Shown one piece after another: positions 4,671 through 13,331 of a stretch of 40,247 nt of DNA (position 1 is the stretch's first letter; each line of letters starts with the position of its first letter). The translations under genes and the position numbers were made by a program. The notes under the pieces were generated by a model. It was not told the DNA's origin and searched no databases. It saw only the letters and a program-made list of their open reading frames with translations. Source of the stretch: a virus. The stretch covers positions 1 through 40,247 of IMG/VR virus record IMGVR_UViG_3300031251_000056. One strand, 5' to 3'.

Positions 4671-5020
4671 TGGCCGCGCCTTTGACGTTTGAGGTTACGG
4701 TCAATTCGGCGCAGGTTCAGGTTCAGGTTCAGTCTCCCCAGGTGGCTGTTGCTCCTAGTGCTGGTGCGACGATGATTATTGCGGCGACTCCTGGTTTGCA
4801 GGGTTTGCAGGGTCCGCAGGGGCCGTCTGGCTCGGGGGTGTTGTTTACGCAGGCTTCTGCTGCTGCTACGTGGACGATTAACCATTCGTTGGGTCGGTTG
4901 CCGGCTGCGGTGAATGTGGTGGTTGGTGGTCAGGTTGTTGATGCCGATGTGTCGGTGAGTACGTCCCAGATTGTTGTCGTGTTCGCCAGCCCGCAGTCGG
5001 GCCAGGTTGAGTACATCTAA
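4670..5020 (+). CDS. Short collagen-like tail fibre protein, 116 aa
   Basis: The N-terminal half contains alternating hydrophobic strands (QVQVQVQSPQVAVAP), followed by GLQGLQGPQGPSG (about residues 44-56), a short Gly-X-Y collagen-like hinge, then a compact beta domain (WTINHSLGRLPAAVNVVVGG up to the C-terminus) of a type often found at the ends of phage fibres. This order is typical of trimeric fibre subunits. I start at ATG 4670, giving a TGATG junction with the previous stop; a GTG at 4667 is an alternative. It begins the fibre cassette inserted between the small and large terminase genes. Confidence 0.65.
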   Translation: MAAPLTFEVTVNSAQVQVQVQSPQVAVAPSAGATMIIAATPGLQGLQGPQGPSGSGVLFTQASAAATWTINHSLGRLPAAVNVVVGGQVVDADVSVSTSQIVVVFASPQSGQVEYI

Positions 5021-5035
5021 ATAACTGAATAGAGG
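5020..5035 (+). repeat. Rightward start-associated repeat, copy 1
   Basis: AATAACTGAATAGAGG: one mismatch to the AACAACTGAATA core, with GAGGA as Shine-Dalgarno at its 3' end, 9 bp before the fibre gene start at 5044. Confidence 0.65.
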
Positions 5036-5043
5036 AACTTTTT

Positions 5044-5832
5044 ATGGCCCGCAAGATTATGAATGGGCTGGACCTCCAGTCCCAGAAGGTTATCAACCTG
5101 GCTTCGCCGTCCGCTTCTACGGATGCCGCGAACAAGTCGTATGTGGATAACCTTGTTAATGGTTTGACGTGGAAGCAGGCTGTTAGGGCTGCTACGACCA
5201 CGAATGGCACTCTTTCTACTGCTTACGCTAACGGCCAGGTCATTGATGGCGTGACGTTGGCGACTGGTGACCGGATTCTGCTGAAGAACCAGACGACCGG
5301 CTCTGAGAACGGCCTGTACACGGTGAACGTGTCGGGTGCGCCTACTCGTTCTGCGGATGGTGTGACTGGTGAGTTGACGTTCAACTCGACGGTGTATGCG
5401 TCTGAGGGTACGACGAACGCTGATACGGCGTGGACGTTGACCACTAATGGTGCGATCACTGTGGGTACTACGTCTACGGCGTGGGCGCAGGTTGGTGGCG
5501 GCGCTTCGTACACTGCCGGTAACGGTATCAGCCTTGCATCGAACATTGTGACGGCTGTCGCTACTACTGGCGTCACTGTGACTGGTTCGGGTATTGGTGT
5601 CGATTTCTCGGTGGTGCCGAAGAAGTATTCGGCGAATATCGGTGACGGTTCTTCGACTGCGATCACGGTCACTCATGGCCTGGGCACTCGGGATGTTGCT
5701 GTCACTGTGTATGACGCTTCTTCGTATGACGAGGTCTGGCCGGATGTGAACCATGCGACGACTACTACGTTGACGGTGACGTTTGCGACTGCCCCGGCGT
5801 CGAATGCCTACCGCATTGTTGTGACTGGCTAA
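5044..5832 (+). CDS. Tail fibre protein, 262 aa
   Basis: Begins MARKIMNGLDLQSQKVINLA and has an early DAANKSYVD motif (residues 27-35), the signature of phage tail-fibre repeats that fold as trimeric adaptors. Residues ~65-150 (GVTLATGDRILLKNQTTGSE, NGLYTV, ADTAWTLTT) form a beta-rich domain found in many fibre proteins, and the C-terminal ~75 residues (TAITVTHGLGTRDVAVTVYD to the end) are a small beta-barrel head-like domain. Expected role: host-surface binding at the tail. The next gene starts with the same MARK plus DAATKGYVD motif, which suggests a duplicated attachment module. Confidence 0.75.
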   Translation: MARKIMNGLDLQSQKVINLASPSASTDAANKSYVDNLVNGLTWKQAVRAATTTNGTLSTAYANGQVIDGVTLATGDRILLKNQTTGSENGLYTVNVSGAPTRSADGVTGELTFNSTVYASEGTTNADTAWTLTTNGAITVGTTSTAWAQVGGGASYTAGNGISLASNIVTAVATTGVTVTGSGIGVDFSVVPKKYSANIGDGSSTAITVTHGLGTRDVAVTVYDASSYDEVWPDVNHATTTTLTVTFATAPASNAYRIVVTG

Positions 5833-5851
5833 TCTTTAGGAGTTTAGGCTT

Positions 5852-7414
5852 ATGGCCCGCAAGCTACTTGGCACGGCCCCTTCGGGCACTACTGATGCCG
5901 CTACTAAGGGCTATGTCGATACTGCTGTAGCGGGCGTTTCGGGCGGCTTCTCGGTGGCAGCCCCGACTGGGACTGTCTCTACCGACCAGGCCGCGATCCA
6001 GACGAAGGTTAACGCTGCGGCGTCGGCTGGCGGCGGCGTGGTGGTGTTGCAACCGGGCATCTACGCTGTCACGTCGGCGAACCGCACTGATGCCGGCGTG
6101 AGCTACACGGGTTCGCTGACCTGGACTGATACGCATGTTGTGTCGGGTGACGTGGGTTCTTACGTCATTGGGGCGAATATCAATGGGCGTGCGCCCAAGA
6201 TCGTGTCGGTGACTGCCGGCACGAGCTTCGTAACGGACATTGCCCCTGGCGGGACGGTCTCGTCGGCATCGATGATTATTACCAAGCCGGGTATCGATCT
6301 GCCGGATGGGGTGACCATTCAGGGGGCTGGTGCGGCGACGGGTAACGTCACTAGCGGGGTTATGACCGGCGGCACGACTGTCTTCGATAATGGCACGGGC
6401 TGCACGGTCTTCCAGCGCGGCGGCAATAACGAGGCTGCGTATTTCTCTCGCGGTGGCGTTGTGGGTATGACAATCCAGGGTGCTTCAACTTATGGAAGTA
6501 TCGGTTCCACGTTTGCCGGCATCTGGATTAACAACAATGCGAGCTACTTCAAAATCTGGGATTGCGAGATCACGGGTCACCTGACCTGGGGCTTGGGCCT
6601 GGACTACAACATCAATAGCTTGGATTGCCGCAATACGGGCTTCACCTACAGCGGCAACTCGACTTCCACCAGCCCGACTGGCGGCGTGGGCGTGTCTGTT
6701 TTCAACGGCTTCGCTTCCGCTGCGGTTAACTTGTACAACTGCTGGGGTTACCATCTGTACGGCTTTTTCGTCACCCCGGTGAACGGGCAGGCGTCGATGG
6801 TGATTCAGTCCTGCCAGTGGAACGTCATCTTGACGAGCAATTCCTATCTGTCTGGGTCTGGTATTTGTGTCACGGGGCCGAACAGCGTGCTGATCGACTG
6901 CTGGTCGGAAACCTGCCAGGGCTACGACGTTATTGTCGGATACGCTTTCTGTAGCGTCATTGGCGGCAACTTTATCGGTGGGGGTACGGGCGCGTTTCAG
7001 ATGGCTGGGTCTAATTCGATCCTGAACCTTCAGGGTGTTGCGACGGGTAACCACTCTGTGTGTGTGACGTTGGGTAGCGGCATCGTGTCGTGGACTAACT
7101 GCAATGTTGGTGAAGCGACGTTTATCAGTGGTGTGGCGACCCCGGCGCAGGCTGCTGGCGTGGGATCGACTGCTGGTATGACAGGGCCAGGTGGCGCAAT
7201 GGCTAGCCAGGCGTATGTCAATGCCACTGCCGGGGGCGGCCTGTACCTCGACACTGACAACATGTATGAGCTTGCGAGCGCCGGCAGTGGACCGATTGTG
7301 TCGGGTTCGGTGAATGGGACGGCGACTGCGTTGATTTTGTGGACTGGTACGGCGGCGCAGTATGCGGCTATTGGGTCGAAGAACTCCAGTACGATCTATT
7401 GTGTGACGCCGTAA
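5852..7414 (+). CDS. Tailspike-like protein with right-handed beta-helix, 520 aa
   Basis: The N-terminus (MARKLLGTAPSGTTDAATKG, YVD) is a fibre-type attachment module shared with the gene upstream. From about residue 45 (STDQAAIQTKVNAAASAGGG, VVVLQPGIYAV) it has the entry motif of pectin-lyase-like right-handed beta-helices: a set of indices, then a Gly-rich turn and PGxY. Residues 100-420 show repeating Asn/Gly-rich short strands consistent with helix rungs (IWDCEITGHLTWGLGLDYN). Such proteins bind or cleave surface polysaccharide; I can see no definite catalytic triad. Shine-Dalgarno AGGAG at 5838-5842. Confidence 0.75.
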   Translation: MARKLLGTAPSGTTDAATKGYVDTAVAGVSGGFSVAAPTGTVSTDQAAIQTKVNAAASAGGGVVVLQPGIYAVTSANRTDAGVSYTGSLTWTDTHVVSGDVGSYVIGANINGRAPKIVSVTAGTSFVTDIAPGGTVSSASMIITKPGIDLPDGVTIQGAGAATGNVTSGVMTGGTTVFDNGTGCTVFQRGGNNEAAYFSRGGVVGMTIQGASTYGSIGSTFAGIWINNNASYFKIWDCEITGHLTWGLGLDYNINSLDCRNTGFTYSGNSTSTSPTGGVGVSVFNGFASAAVNLYNCWGYHLYGFFVTPVNGQASMVIQSCQWNVILTSNSYLSGSGICVTGPNSVLIDCWSETCQGYDVIVGYAFCSVIGGNFIGGGTGAFQMAGSNSILNLQGVATGNHSVCVTLGSGIVSWTNCNVGEATFISGVATPAQAAGVGSTAGMTGPGGAMASQAYVNATAGGGLYLDTDNMYELASAGSGPIVSGSVNGTATALILWTGTAAQYAAIGSKNSSTIYCVTP

Positions 7415-7415
7415 G

Positions 7416-8174
7416 ATGGCCGCGCCTGCTTTCGGCTCGGTAGGTACTTACCTGGGCGGCAGCGGCACCTTATCGCCTGCCTTCCCCGTCCCTGCGAGCG
7501 TTGCCGCTAATGACATCATCTTGGTGTTCATGTACACCGAGTCCACCCCCGAGGGTAACGCGGTGACGGCGACCCCTCCTGCGGGATTCACCGAAGCCCC
7601 GAACTCGCCCATCATTACCTACAACGGTACTAGCGAGGGCCAGTATCAGCGTGTGTTCTGGAAGCGTGCGACGGGGGCCGATACCGGTACCTACACCTTC
7701 ACGCTCGGCGCGAATAGCGGCTATGTGGAGGGTGTTGCCGTCCGGTTCACGGGCTGCGTCACGTCGGGTAATCCGTTCGACGTGACCACGTCGGCCAACA
7801 GCAACACCGCTGGGACAACTACGCCTGCGGTGTCGGTGACGACGACCGGCGCGGATCGTCTGCTGGTGTTCGGGTCAACTGACTGGGTTACGGGTACGTC
7901 TACGCAGCCGTCTGGGATGACGCAGGTCTCGGTTGGCGGTGGCCGCGTCTTTGACATCGCATATGTAGCCCAGTCTGTGGCGGGCGGCTCGGGTTCGCTC
8001 ACGGCGACGCATACTGGCAGCGGCCCGTTGACGGCATGGCTGGGTGCGCTGCTCCCCATCTCCTCCGCACCGCATCAGGCATACGTTGCGAGTACTGCGG
8101 TAACTGCCGCCTATCTGGGCACGACGGCCCTGTCTGCTATCTATGTCGGGACTCAACAGATTTGGGGGCCATAA
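7416..8174 (+). CDS. Minor tail protein, beta-rich, 252 aa
   Basis: An all-beta protein starting MAAPAFGSVGTYLGGSGTLS, with jelly-roll-like strands (NDIILVFMYTE, AVTATPPAGFTEAPNSP, YQRVFWKRATGADTGTYTF) over residues 30-205. A related pattern of strands recurs in the 1160-aa protein (around its residues 800-1000: SGTHTCAGNFAIVCLTVVTS), so the two may share a fibre domain. The last 35 residues (VASTAVTAAYLGTTALSAIY) contain short repeats of A-Y-L/V-G-T. Likely a host-binding or structural piece of the fibre; no enzymatic motif. One base separates it from the previous stop. Confidence 0.65.
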   Translation: MAAPAFGSVGTYLGGSGTLSPAFPVPASVAANDIILVFMYTESTPEGNAVTATPPAGFTEAPNSPIITYNGTSEGQYQRVFWKRATGADTGTYTFTLGANSGYVEGVAVRFTGCVTSGNPFDVTTSANSNTAGTTTPAVSVTTTGADRLLVFGSTDWVTGTSTQPSGMTQVSVGGGRVFDIAYVAQSVAGGSGSLTATHTGSGPLTAWLGALLPISSAPHQAYVASTAVTAAYLGTTALSAIYVGTQQIWGP

Positions 8175-8513
8175 GTGACTGTTCGCGTCGTGACATATGA
8201 CGATTCTCAGAGTGTCGGTTCTCGGCTGCCCATCTTGGTGAGGGCAGAGTTGCGGACTATCGCTTCTGTCACTTCGACGGTGACGTTGCCGGCTACCGGG
8301 GATTATGTGGCGTTCATTGGCGCGAGTGGCGTGGTGACGTTACCGACAGCGGTCGGTAACAAATATCAGTACACGCTGAAGAATGTCGATACGACGAATA
8401 AGACGGTTTCGACTACTTCGTCGCAGACGATTGATGGTTCTACGACGGCAACGCTACCGCCTAACTGGTCGATTAACGTGATTTCTGATGGCGCGAACTG
8501 GAGGGTTGTCTGA
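8175..8513 (+). CDS. Small fibre tip-like protein, 112 aa
   Basis: Starts GTG at 8175 immediately after the previous stop. Residues 30-112 have the pattern TVTLPATGDYVAFIGASGVV, KYQYTLKNVDTTNKTV, GSTTATLPPNWSINVISDGA, NWRVV. That is a small beta domain widely found at the C-terminus of phage fibre proteins, ending in a dGxxW motif. Here it is a free-standing polypeptide. It may assemble with the larger neighbours as a separate chain. The stop overlaps the next start by one base (TGATGG). Confidence 0.6.
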   Translation: MTVRVVTYDDSQSVGSRLPILVRAELRTIASVTSTVTLPATGDYVAFIGASGVVTLPTAVGNKYQYTLKNVDTTNKTVSTTSSQTIDGSTTATLPPNWSINVISDGANWRVV

Positions 8514-9466
8514 TGGCTTTTAGCCCTACAGATTTTGTTGATGTTACGGCGTCGATTTCGATTGCGGCGAACGCTACCTCGTCTGGTGCTTGCACGAGCT
8601 TGGGTGGTGCGGCGACGTTCACGGTGCAGTTGACGGGCACGTTTGTTGGCACGGTGCAGATGCAGGTCACCAGGGATGGTTCGACCTGGGTGAACTTAAC
8701 TGGCTCGAATCAGGTGCAGAACGCCGGCACGGGTGCCTACATGGCGTCGGGCAACATGACGGCGGTCGGCGTCTACCAGTGCGACGTGACTGGCTTTGCG
8801 GCTGCTCGCGTGATTACGACTGCGTACACGTCGGGCACGGTGGCTGGCCTAGCGGCTATTTCACAGACCCCGGCGCTGATCGCCATTGAGGGCGTCCCGG
8901 CGGTTACTACTACGGGAACCACTACGGCGACTGTCACCGGCTATCCGACTGCGGCTGCGTCTGCGGACGCCTACGCTAACCCGACGATCACTCAGATCGG
9001 TGCGGACGGCATGCTGTTCAACGGCACCTCGTGGGACCGTAACCGCAACAACGTGAACACCACTACTGGTGATACGGGCGCTAAGGCGGCGACGTTCAAC
9101 GGCGCGACCCAAACGAACTACAACGCTCGCGGCGCGATCATCACTGCGCTGTTCGGCACGGTATCCGGCACGACTCCGACCTGCACGGCGCAGCTTCAGT
9201 GGTCACCGGATGCGGGTACGACATGGTTGAACTATGGGCCGGCCACGGGCACCGCCACTGCTACTGGTAACACGTTGACGATTGGCTGCTATCCGACGCA
9301 GTTTGAGAACGCTACTTCGGGAACGCTCGCGGCGCTCACGACCGGTGCCACGTCGGCGGTGTTCATCAACTCGCCGCTGCCGCGCTCTTGGCGCATCGTG
9401 TACACCATTACGGGCACGACGCCTTCGTTTGCTTTGACCGCCACTTACGTCAACTACATCCTTTAA
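8513..9466 (+). CDS. Minor tail protein, 317 aa
   Basis: A Thr/Ala/Gly-rich all-beta protein beginning MAFSPTDFVDVTASISIAAN. Two similar-looking halves each contain a segment with a small-molecule-like strand pattern: FTVQLTGTFVGTVQMQVTRD, GSTWVNLTG (about residues 35-66) and CTAQLQWSPDAGTTWLNYGP (about 225-245). That suggests two related beta-sandwich domains separated by a linker with GADGMLFNGTSWDRNRNN (about 162-180). The motif 'G..W..L' after a turn is common in phage fibre domains. No enzyme motif. Its place in the fibre cassette suggests a virion role. Confidence 0.65.
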   Translation: MAFSPTDFVDVTASISIAANATSSGACTSLGGAATFTVQLTGTFVGTVQMQVTRDGSTWVNLTGSNQVQNAGTGAYMASGNMTAVGVYQCDVTGFAAARVITTAYTSGTVAGLAAISQTPALIAIEGVPAVTTTGTTTATVTGYPTAAASADAYANPTITQIGADGMLFNGTSWDRNRNNVNTTTGDTGAKAATFNGATQTNYNARGAIITALFGTVSGTTPTCTAQLQWSPDAGTTWLNYGPATGTATATGNTLTIGCYPTQFENATSGTLAALTTGATSAVFINSPLPRSWRIVYTITGTTPSFALTATYVNYIL

Positions 9467-9475
9467 GGGCGATAC

Positions 9476-9742
9476 ATGTCAGTCTCCGTTACCCGCAAGG
9501 CCACGCCACTGTCGGCGTGGCACCTCACCGACGCCACCGCCATGACTGGTGCCCTTACCGATCTGTCGGCGCTGGGATACCAGGGCACTGTCGGCTTGGC
9601 TCCCGACGCCAGCGCCTGGCGTATCGATCTCACGTTCACTGACAGCACCACGGTGTCGGCGCAGACCGGCGACTGGCTCGTCCTCGACGGCGCGCTGCAA
9701 GCGTTCAACGAGACCGATTTCGCCGCCAACTACACCAGCTAA
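9476..9742 (+). CDS. Small fibre-cassette protein, 88 aa
   Basis: Begins MSVSVTRKATPLSAWHLTDA and contains SALGYQGTVGLAPDASAWRI, followed by a strand and turn rich in Asp/Thr (DLTFTDSTTVSAQTGDWLVL). The composition suggests a single beta domain. I do not recognise the family. It closes the fibre cassette that starts at 4670. The 105 bp that follow (9743-9847) contain no gene I can support; a T6 run at about 9830-9835 follows a weak ACTG/CAGT stem, so a modest terminator there is possible but not convincing. Confidence 0.6.
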   Translation: MSVSVTRKATPLSAWHLTDATAMTGALTDLSALGYQGTVGLAPDASAWRIDLTFTDSTTVSAQTGDWLVLDGALQAFNETDFAANYTS

Positions 9743-9847
9743 ACCCAGGTGGGCGCGAACTGCTCCTGGCCGCTCCCAATCTTCTGGGCGAGTGTGCCGA
9801 TCCGACTGTTATGTGCAGTGGTGAATACCGTTTTTTCCTGAGAGGGG

Positions 9848-11509
9848 GTGGCCGTGGAAGAGTGCGGCTACATCTTTGATGGCGTGGAGTGCGCCGGCTC
9901 GGGGAAGCATTTCTGCATCCCCCGCGCCGATAAGGCTCAGGGCTTCTTTGAAGAGGTGCTTGTCCACACGAAGGGTTTGTATTCGCGGAAGCGGTTCATC
10001 CTTGAGGATTGGCAGCGCGACGACATCATCCGGCCCCTGTTCGGTAACACGGTGTTCTCGGACGAGTTCGGCTACAAGCGCCAGTACGAGGTGGCCTGGA
10101 TAGAGGTTGGCAGGAAGAACGGCAAGACCGAACTGCTCGCCGGCATCATGCTGTACCTGCTGGTCGCTGACGGTGAGGAGTCTGCCGAGATTTACGGTGT
10201 GGCTCGTGACCGTAAGCAGGCCGCCCTGGCGTTCGATGTCGCGGCGCAGATGGTGCGGTTCTCTCCGGTGCTTAGTAAGCGTTTGAAGATCACTGAGTAC
10301 AAGAAGAGGATTTATGACCGCCGCACGAACTCGTTCTATGAGGTTATCGCTGCTGACGCGCAGTCGGCTCTGGGTTCTAACCCGTCTGGTGTGGGCGCTG
10401 ATGAGATTCTTGCCTGGCCGAACGGTGGAATGTGGGACTCCATGCGTACCGGTATGGGTTCTGGAGCGCGCCGCCAACCTTTGATGGTCGCTTCGACCAC
10501 CGCCGGCAATGACACCGAGGGCTTTGCGGGGCTGCAACACAAGGAAATGCTGAAGGTTCAGGACGAACCGGATCGCGCCCCGCACGTCTTCACCTATATC
10601 CGTAATACGCCGATGGATGCTGATCCGTTCGATGAATCGTTTTGGCCGCACGCCAATCCTGCTTTGGGCACGTTCCTGTCGTGGGAAGCGATGCGTAAGC
10701 AGGCGATGGAAGCGAAGAACAATCCCGTCGCCGAGATGGGCTTTAGACAGTACCGGCTGAATCAGTGGCAGAACAGCACTGTCAGGTGGATGAAGATGCA
10801 CTTGTGGGATAGAACCCCTGGTGTTGTTCATGCTACTGCTACGGAGACGATGAATGCGTTTGCGGGCCGGGAATGCTGGTTCGGGATGGACTTGGCGGCC
10901 CGTAAGGACTTGTGCAGCGTCTGCTACATCTTCCCCAGCCCTGACGGGTCCGTTGATGCTGTGTGGAGGTTTTGGGCACCTGAGTCGGCGGTTCAGAAGC
11001 TGGACCGTTTGAACAGTGGCCGGTTCACCCAGTTCATCAAGCAGGGATGGCTGACTGTCACTGACGGGGATGTGTTGGACTTCCAGCGGGTGTATGCCGA
11101 TATGGAAGCTGATTCGCGGCGGTTCCAGATTTTGGGTGGGGACGCCGATAAGTGGTCTTCGGACCCGGTGATTCAAGAGATTGAGTCCCGCACTTATGTT
11201 CGCGAGATTTTCGCCTACGGAAACGATTACTCCCACATGTCGGACGGGATGCACCGCATCTACGAGATGGTGATGGAGGAGAAGTTCCGGCATCACGGCA
11301 ATCCTTTGGCGAGGTTCTGTTTCGACGCTTGCGAGGCCCGGGTGGCCCCGTATGACCCCGATCTGATCAGGCCAGATAAACCCGACAGGGATATTGCGGC
11401 TAAACGCATCGATGGTGTGCCGGCGGCTGTTATGGCGATCAACGCCTGGCATACGCGCGGCTCCCAGGCCCGCTCTATCTACGAAGACGAGGACATCCTC
11501 GTACTGTGA
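9848..11509 (+). CDS. terL: Terminase large subunit, 553 aa
   Basis: The DNA-packaging motor: an N-terminal ATPase and C-terminal nuclease that translocates and cuts concatemeric DNA at the procapsid portal. Walker A is GRKNGKT (residues 88-94), Walker B ends in GADEIL (D185-E186), and an STTAGND segment (216-222) fits the coupling motif. The RNase-H-like nuclease begins at WFGMDLAARKD with D348 as first acidic residue; DADKW (about 434) supplies another. Length and motif order fit the Terminase_1 group. GTG start at 9848 follows GAGAGGGG. It is separated from the small subunit by a fibre cassette. Confidence 0.92.
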   Translation: MAVEECGYIFDGVECAGSGKHFCIPRADKAQGFFEEVLVHTKGLYSRKRFILEDWQRDDIIRPLFGNTVFSDEFGYKRQYEVAWIEVGRKNGKTELLAGIMLYLLVADGEESAEIYGVARDRKQAALAFDVAAQMVRFSPVLSKRLKITEYKKRIYDRRTNSFYEVIAADAQSALGSNPSGVGADEILAWPNGGMWDSMRTGMGSGARRQPLMVASTTAGNDTEGFAGLQHKEMLKVQDEPDRAPHVFTYIRNTPMDADPFDESFWPHANPALGTFLSWEAMRKQAMEAKNNPVAEMGFRQYRLNQWQNSTVRWMKMHLWDRTPGVVHATATETMNAFAGRECWFGMDLAARKDLCSVCYIFPSPDGSVDAVWRFWAPESAVQKLDRLNSGRFTQFIKQGWLTVTDGDVLDFQRVYADMEADSRRFQILGGDADKWSSDPVIQEIESRTYVREIFAYGNDYSHMSDGMHRIYEMVMEEKFRHHGNPLARFCFDACEARVAPYDPDLIRPDKPDRDIAAKRIDGVPAAVMAINAWHTRGSQARSIYEDEDILVL

Positions 11510-11521
11510 GAGGACATACCT

Positions 11522-11743
11522 TTGTTTCGCAAGGAAGACCTTCTAAAGGATCATTTGCGGGAGCGGTTCTATGTGACCCCGAAGGACGGCTCGCAGCCGT
11601 TCTCTGGGGTGCTAGTTCATGTCGCTAAGCGTAACTATGAGTTCGCCGACATCAAGGCGAACAATCAGGCTGCCGATGGCCCTCTGTTCATTGATCGGAA
11701 CAATGTTTCCTACATTCAGTATGACGGGGGCGGTGAACGGTGA
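11522..11743 (+). CDS. Small beta-barrel-like protein between terminase and portal, 73 aa
   Basis: Uses a TTG start at 11522 (MFRKEDLLKDHLRERFYVTP), preceded by GAGAGGA. After a short charged helix come strands (FYVTPKDGSQPFSGVLVHVA, FADIKA, NVSYIQYD) whose spacing suggests a small Sm-like or SH3-like barrel. Proteins of this size and pattern often occupy this position in actinobacteriophages; their function is not known. It overlaps the portal start by 4 bp (GTGA), so expression is coupled to portal synthesis. Confidence 0.65.
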   Translation: MFRKEDLLKDHLRERFYVTPKDGSQPFSGVLVHVAKRNYEFADIKANNQAADGPLFIDRNNVSYIQYDGGGER

Positions 11744-13326
11744 AGTTAGCGAATGGTCAGGTGCTTTCCCCGCCGGCTCTTGCTGAGCTTGTTCCACAGA
11801 TCACGACGAGCTACTACTACCCTGATGCTACGGGTATGCAGCTTGAGCGGCATTTCGCCATGTATGGCGAGATTTACAAGGCTCAGCCGTGGATTCGCAC
11901 GGTGATCGATAAGCGCGCTATGGCTGTTGCCCGTCTCCCGGTGAATGTGTGGGACATTGACGGTTCCACTCGCAAGCTGGACACTCGGTCGCAGTATGCC
12001 ACTTTGATGGCTAATCCATGCGAGTACATGGACAATTACAGTTTCTGGCTGTTCTTGCAGACGTGCATCGACATTTACGGTGAAGCGTACTTGGCGATTG
12101 TGAAGAACGATAACGGCATTCCGACAGGGTTTATGCCGATGCACCCGTCGCGGGTGGCGATCAAGCGTGACCCGAAGTCGGGTAAGTACACGTACTACTT
12201 CCAGGCCGGCTCCGGTGTGGGCACTGAGCTTGTGGCATTTGACCAGTCTGATGTGGTTCCGTTCCGGCTGTACAACCCGCTGAAGTTGGAGCGCGGCCTG
12301 TCGCGCCTGGAGTCTTTGCGGTCTACGATCTTCGCGGAGGATTCGAGCCGGAATGCTACGGCGGCGATGTGGTCTAACTCGGGCCGCCCGAATGTGGTGC
12401 TGACTTCCGAGAAGGCTTTGGGTCAGAAGGGCCGTGAGCGGCTCGCTGATGCTTTCCGTTTGGCTCATGCCGGCTCGTCTAATGCTGGCAAAGCTTTGGT
12501 GCTGGAGGATGGCGTAACTGCCGCCGAGTTCCAGCTAACTGCCGTTGAAATGCAGTTCATTGAGTCTCGGCAGATGAATCGCGAGGAAGTGTGTGGCGTT
12601 TTCGATCTCGCACCCCCGATTGTGCATATTCTCGACAGGGCTACTTTTTCGAATATTAGCGCGCAGATGAGGGCATTCTACCGAGATTCGATGGCCCCAG
12701 TTTTGGAGTTTATCCAGTCGGTGATGGACAAGTATGTGGGCGCTTACTGGCTGCGGAAAAATTCGATGAAGTTCGCTGTCGATGACGTGATCAGGGGCGA
12801 CTGGGAAGCTCGTTCGACTGCCGGTCAGGCTGCGGTGAATGCGGGCGGTATGACGCCTAACGAGTACCGCGAACTGATGGGCTTCAACCGTTCGGATGAT
12901 CCGAAGGCCGACAAGTTGTACGCCAATAGTGCGATGCAGCCTTTGGGTGAGCCGGCTGAGCAGATCAGGCTTCAGGGCCAGGTGGACGGTTCAACCCCCG
13001 ATGGGGTTACCGCCCAGGCGATGCAGACTCCTGGGTCCACTCCGGTGGCGGCGTTGGACAATTCCAAGCCGACTAGCGTCCCTAAGCTGCAACCGGCGCT
13101 GCCTGCGGGCGGCTCGGGTACTGGCAGTAAGCCGCCTTCGGGCGACATGGCTCCGAAGGGGCCGACTCCTCCGAATAAGCATTTGCGCCGTATCAAGGGT
13201 GCGATTGGCCGCAATCAGGCTATCGATCAGGTTGCGACTCGGCTGTACGAAGAATATCCCGATGAGTGTGAAGACATCCTTGCGGCGGTGGCTATCGCTA
13301 TCCGCGAGCAGAAAGGTAACAACTGA
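11740..13326 (+). CDS. Portal protein, 528 aa
   Basis: Forms the dodecameric ring at the capsid vertex through which DNA passes. Typical HK97-family portal features: AQPWIRTVIDKRAMAVARLP near residues 47-66, a stretch of YGEAYLAIVKNDNGIP (about 112-127) and PMHPSRVAIKRD, the crown/stem region SNSGRPNVVLTSEKALGQKG, and a FIESRQMNREEVCGVFDLAP segment (about 270-289). The C-terminal ~110 residues are Pro/Gly/Ser-rich and probably flexible, ending in a helical stretch (LYEEYPDECEDILAAVAIAI). GTG start overlaps the previous stop by 4 bp. Position after the large terminase fits. Confidence 0.9.
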   Translation: MKLANGQVLSPPALAELVPQITTSYYYPDATGMQLERHFAMYGEIYKAQPWIRTVIDKRAMAVARLPVNVWDIDGSTRKLDTRSQYATLMANPCEYMDNYSFWLFLQTCIDIYGEAYLAIVKNDNGIPTGFMPMHPSRVAIKRDPKSGKYTYYFQAGSGVGTELVAFDQSDVVPFRLYNPLKLERGLSRLESLRSTIFAEDSSRNATAAMWSNSGRPNVVLTSEKALGQKGRERLADAFRLAHAGSSNAGKALVLEDGVTAAEFQLTAVEMQFIESRQMNREEVCGVFDLAPPIVHILDRATFSNISAQMRAFYRDSMAPVLEFIQSVMDKYVGAYWLRKNSMKFAVDDVIRGDWEARSTAGQAAVNAGGMTPNEYRELMGFNRSDDPKADKLYANSAMQPLGEPAEQIRLQGQVDGSTPDGVTAQAMQTPGSTPVAALDNSKPTSVPKLQPALPAGGSGTGSKPPSGDMAPKGPTPPNKHLRRIKGAIGRNQAIDQVATRLYEEYPDECEDILAAVAIAIREQKGNN

Positions 13327-13331
13327 ATATG
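13318..13331 (+). repeat. Rightward start-associated repeat, copy 2
   Basis: AACAACTGAATATG, whose last three bases are the start codon of the protease gene at 13329 and whose TGA is the portal stop. The AACAACTGAATA core is exact. Confidence 0.7.

Noticed and set aside
5852-7414. Assigning a specific polysaccharide lyase activity to the beta-helix protein
   Set aside because: The fold pattern is visible but no Asp/Glu or Lys/Arg catalytic set can be recognised with confidence.
9809-11452. 547-codon open frame antisense to the large terminase
   Set aside because: Its product is Arg/His/Pro/Leu-rich with no recognisable fold; it mirrors third-position G/C bias of the terminase gene. No start signal fits the operon.
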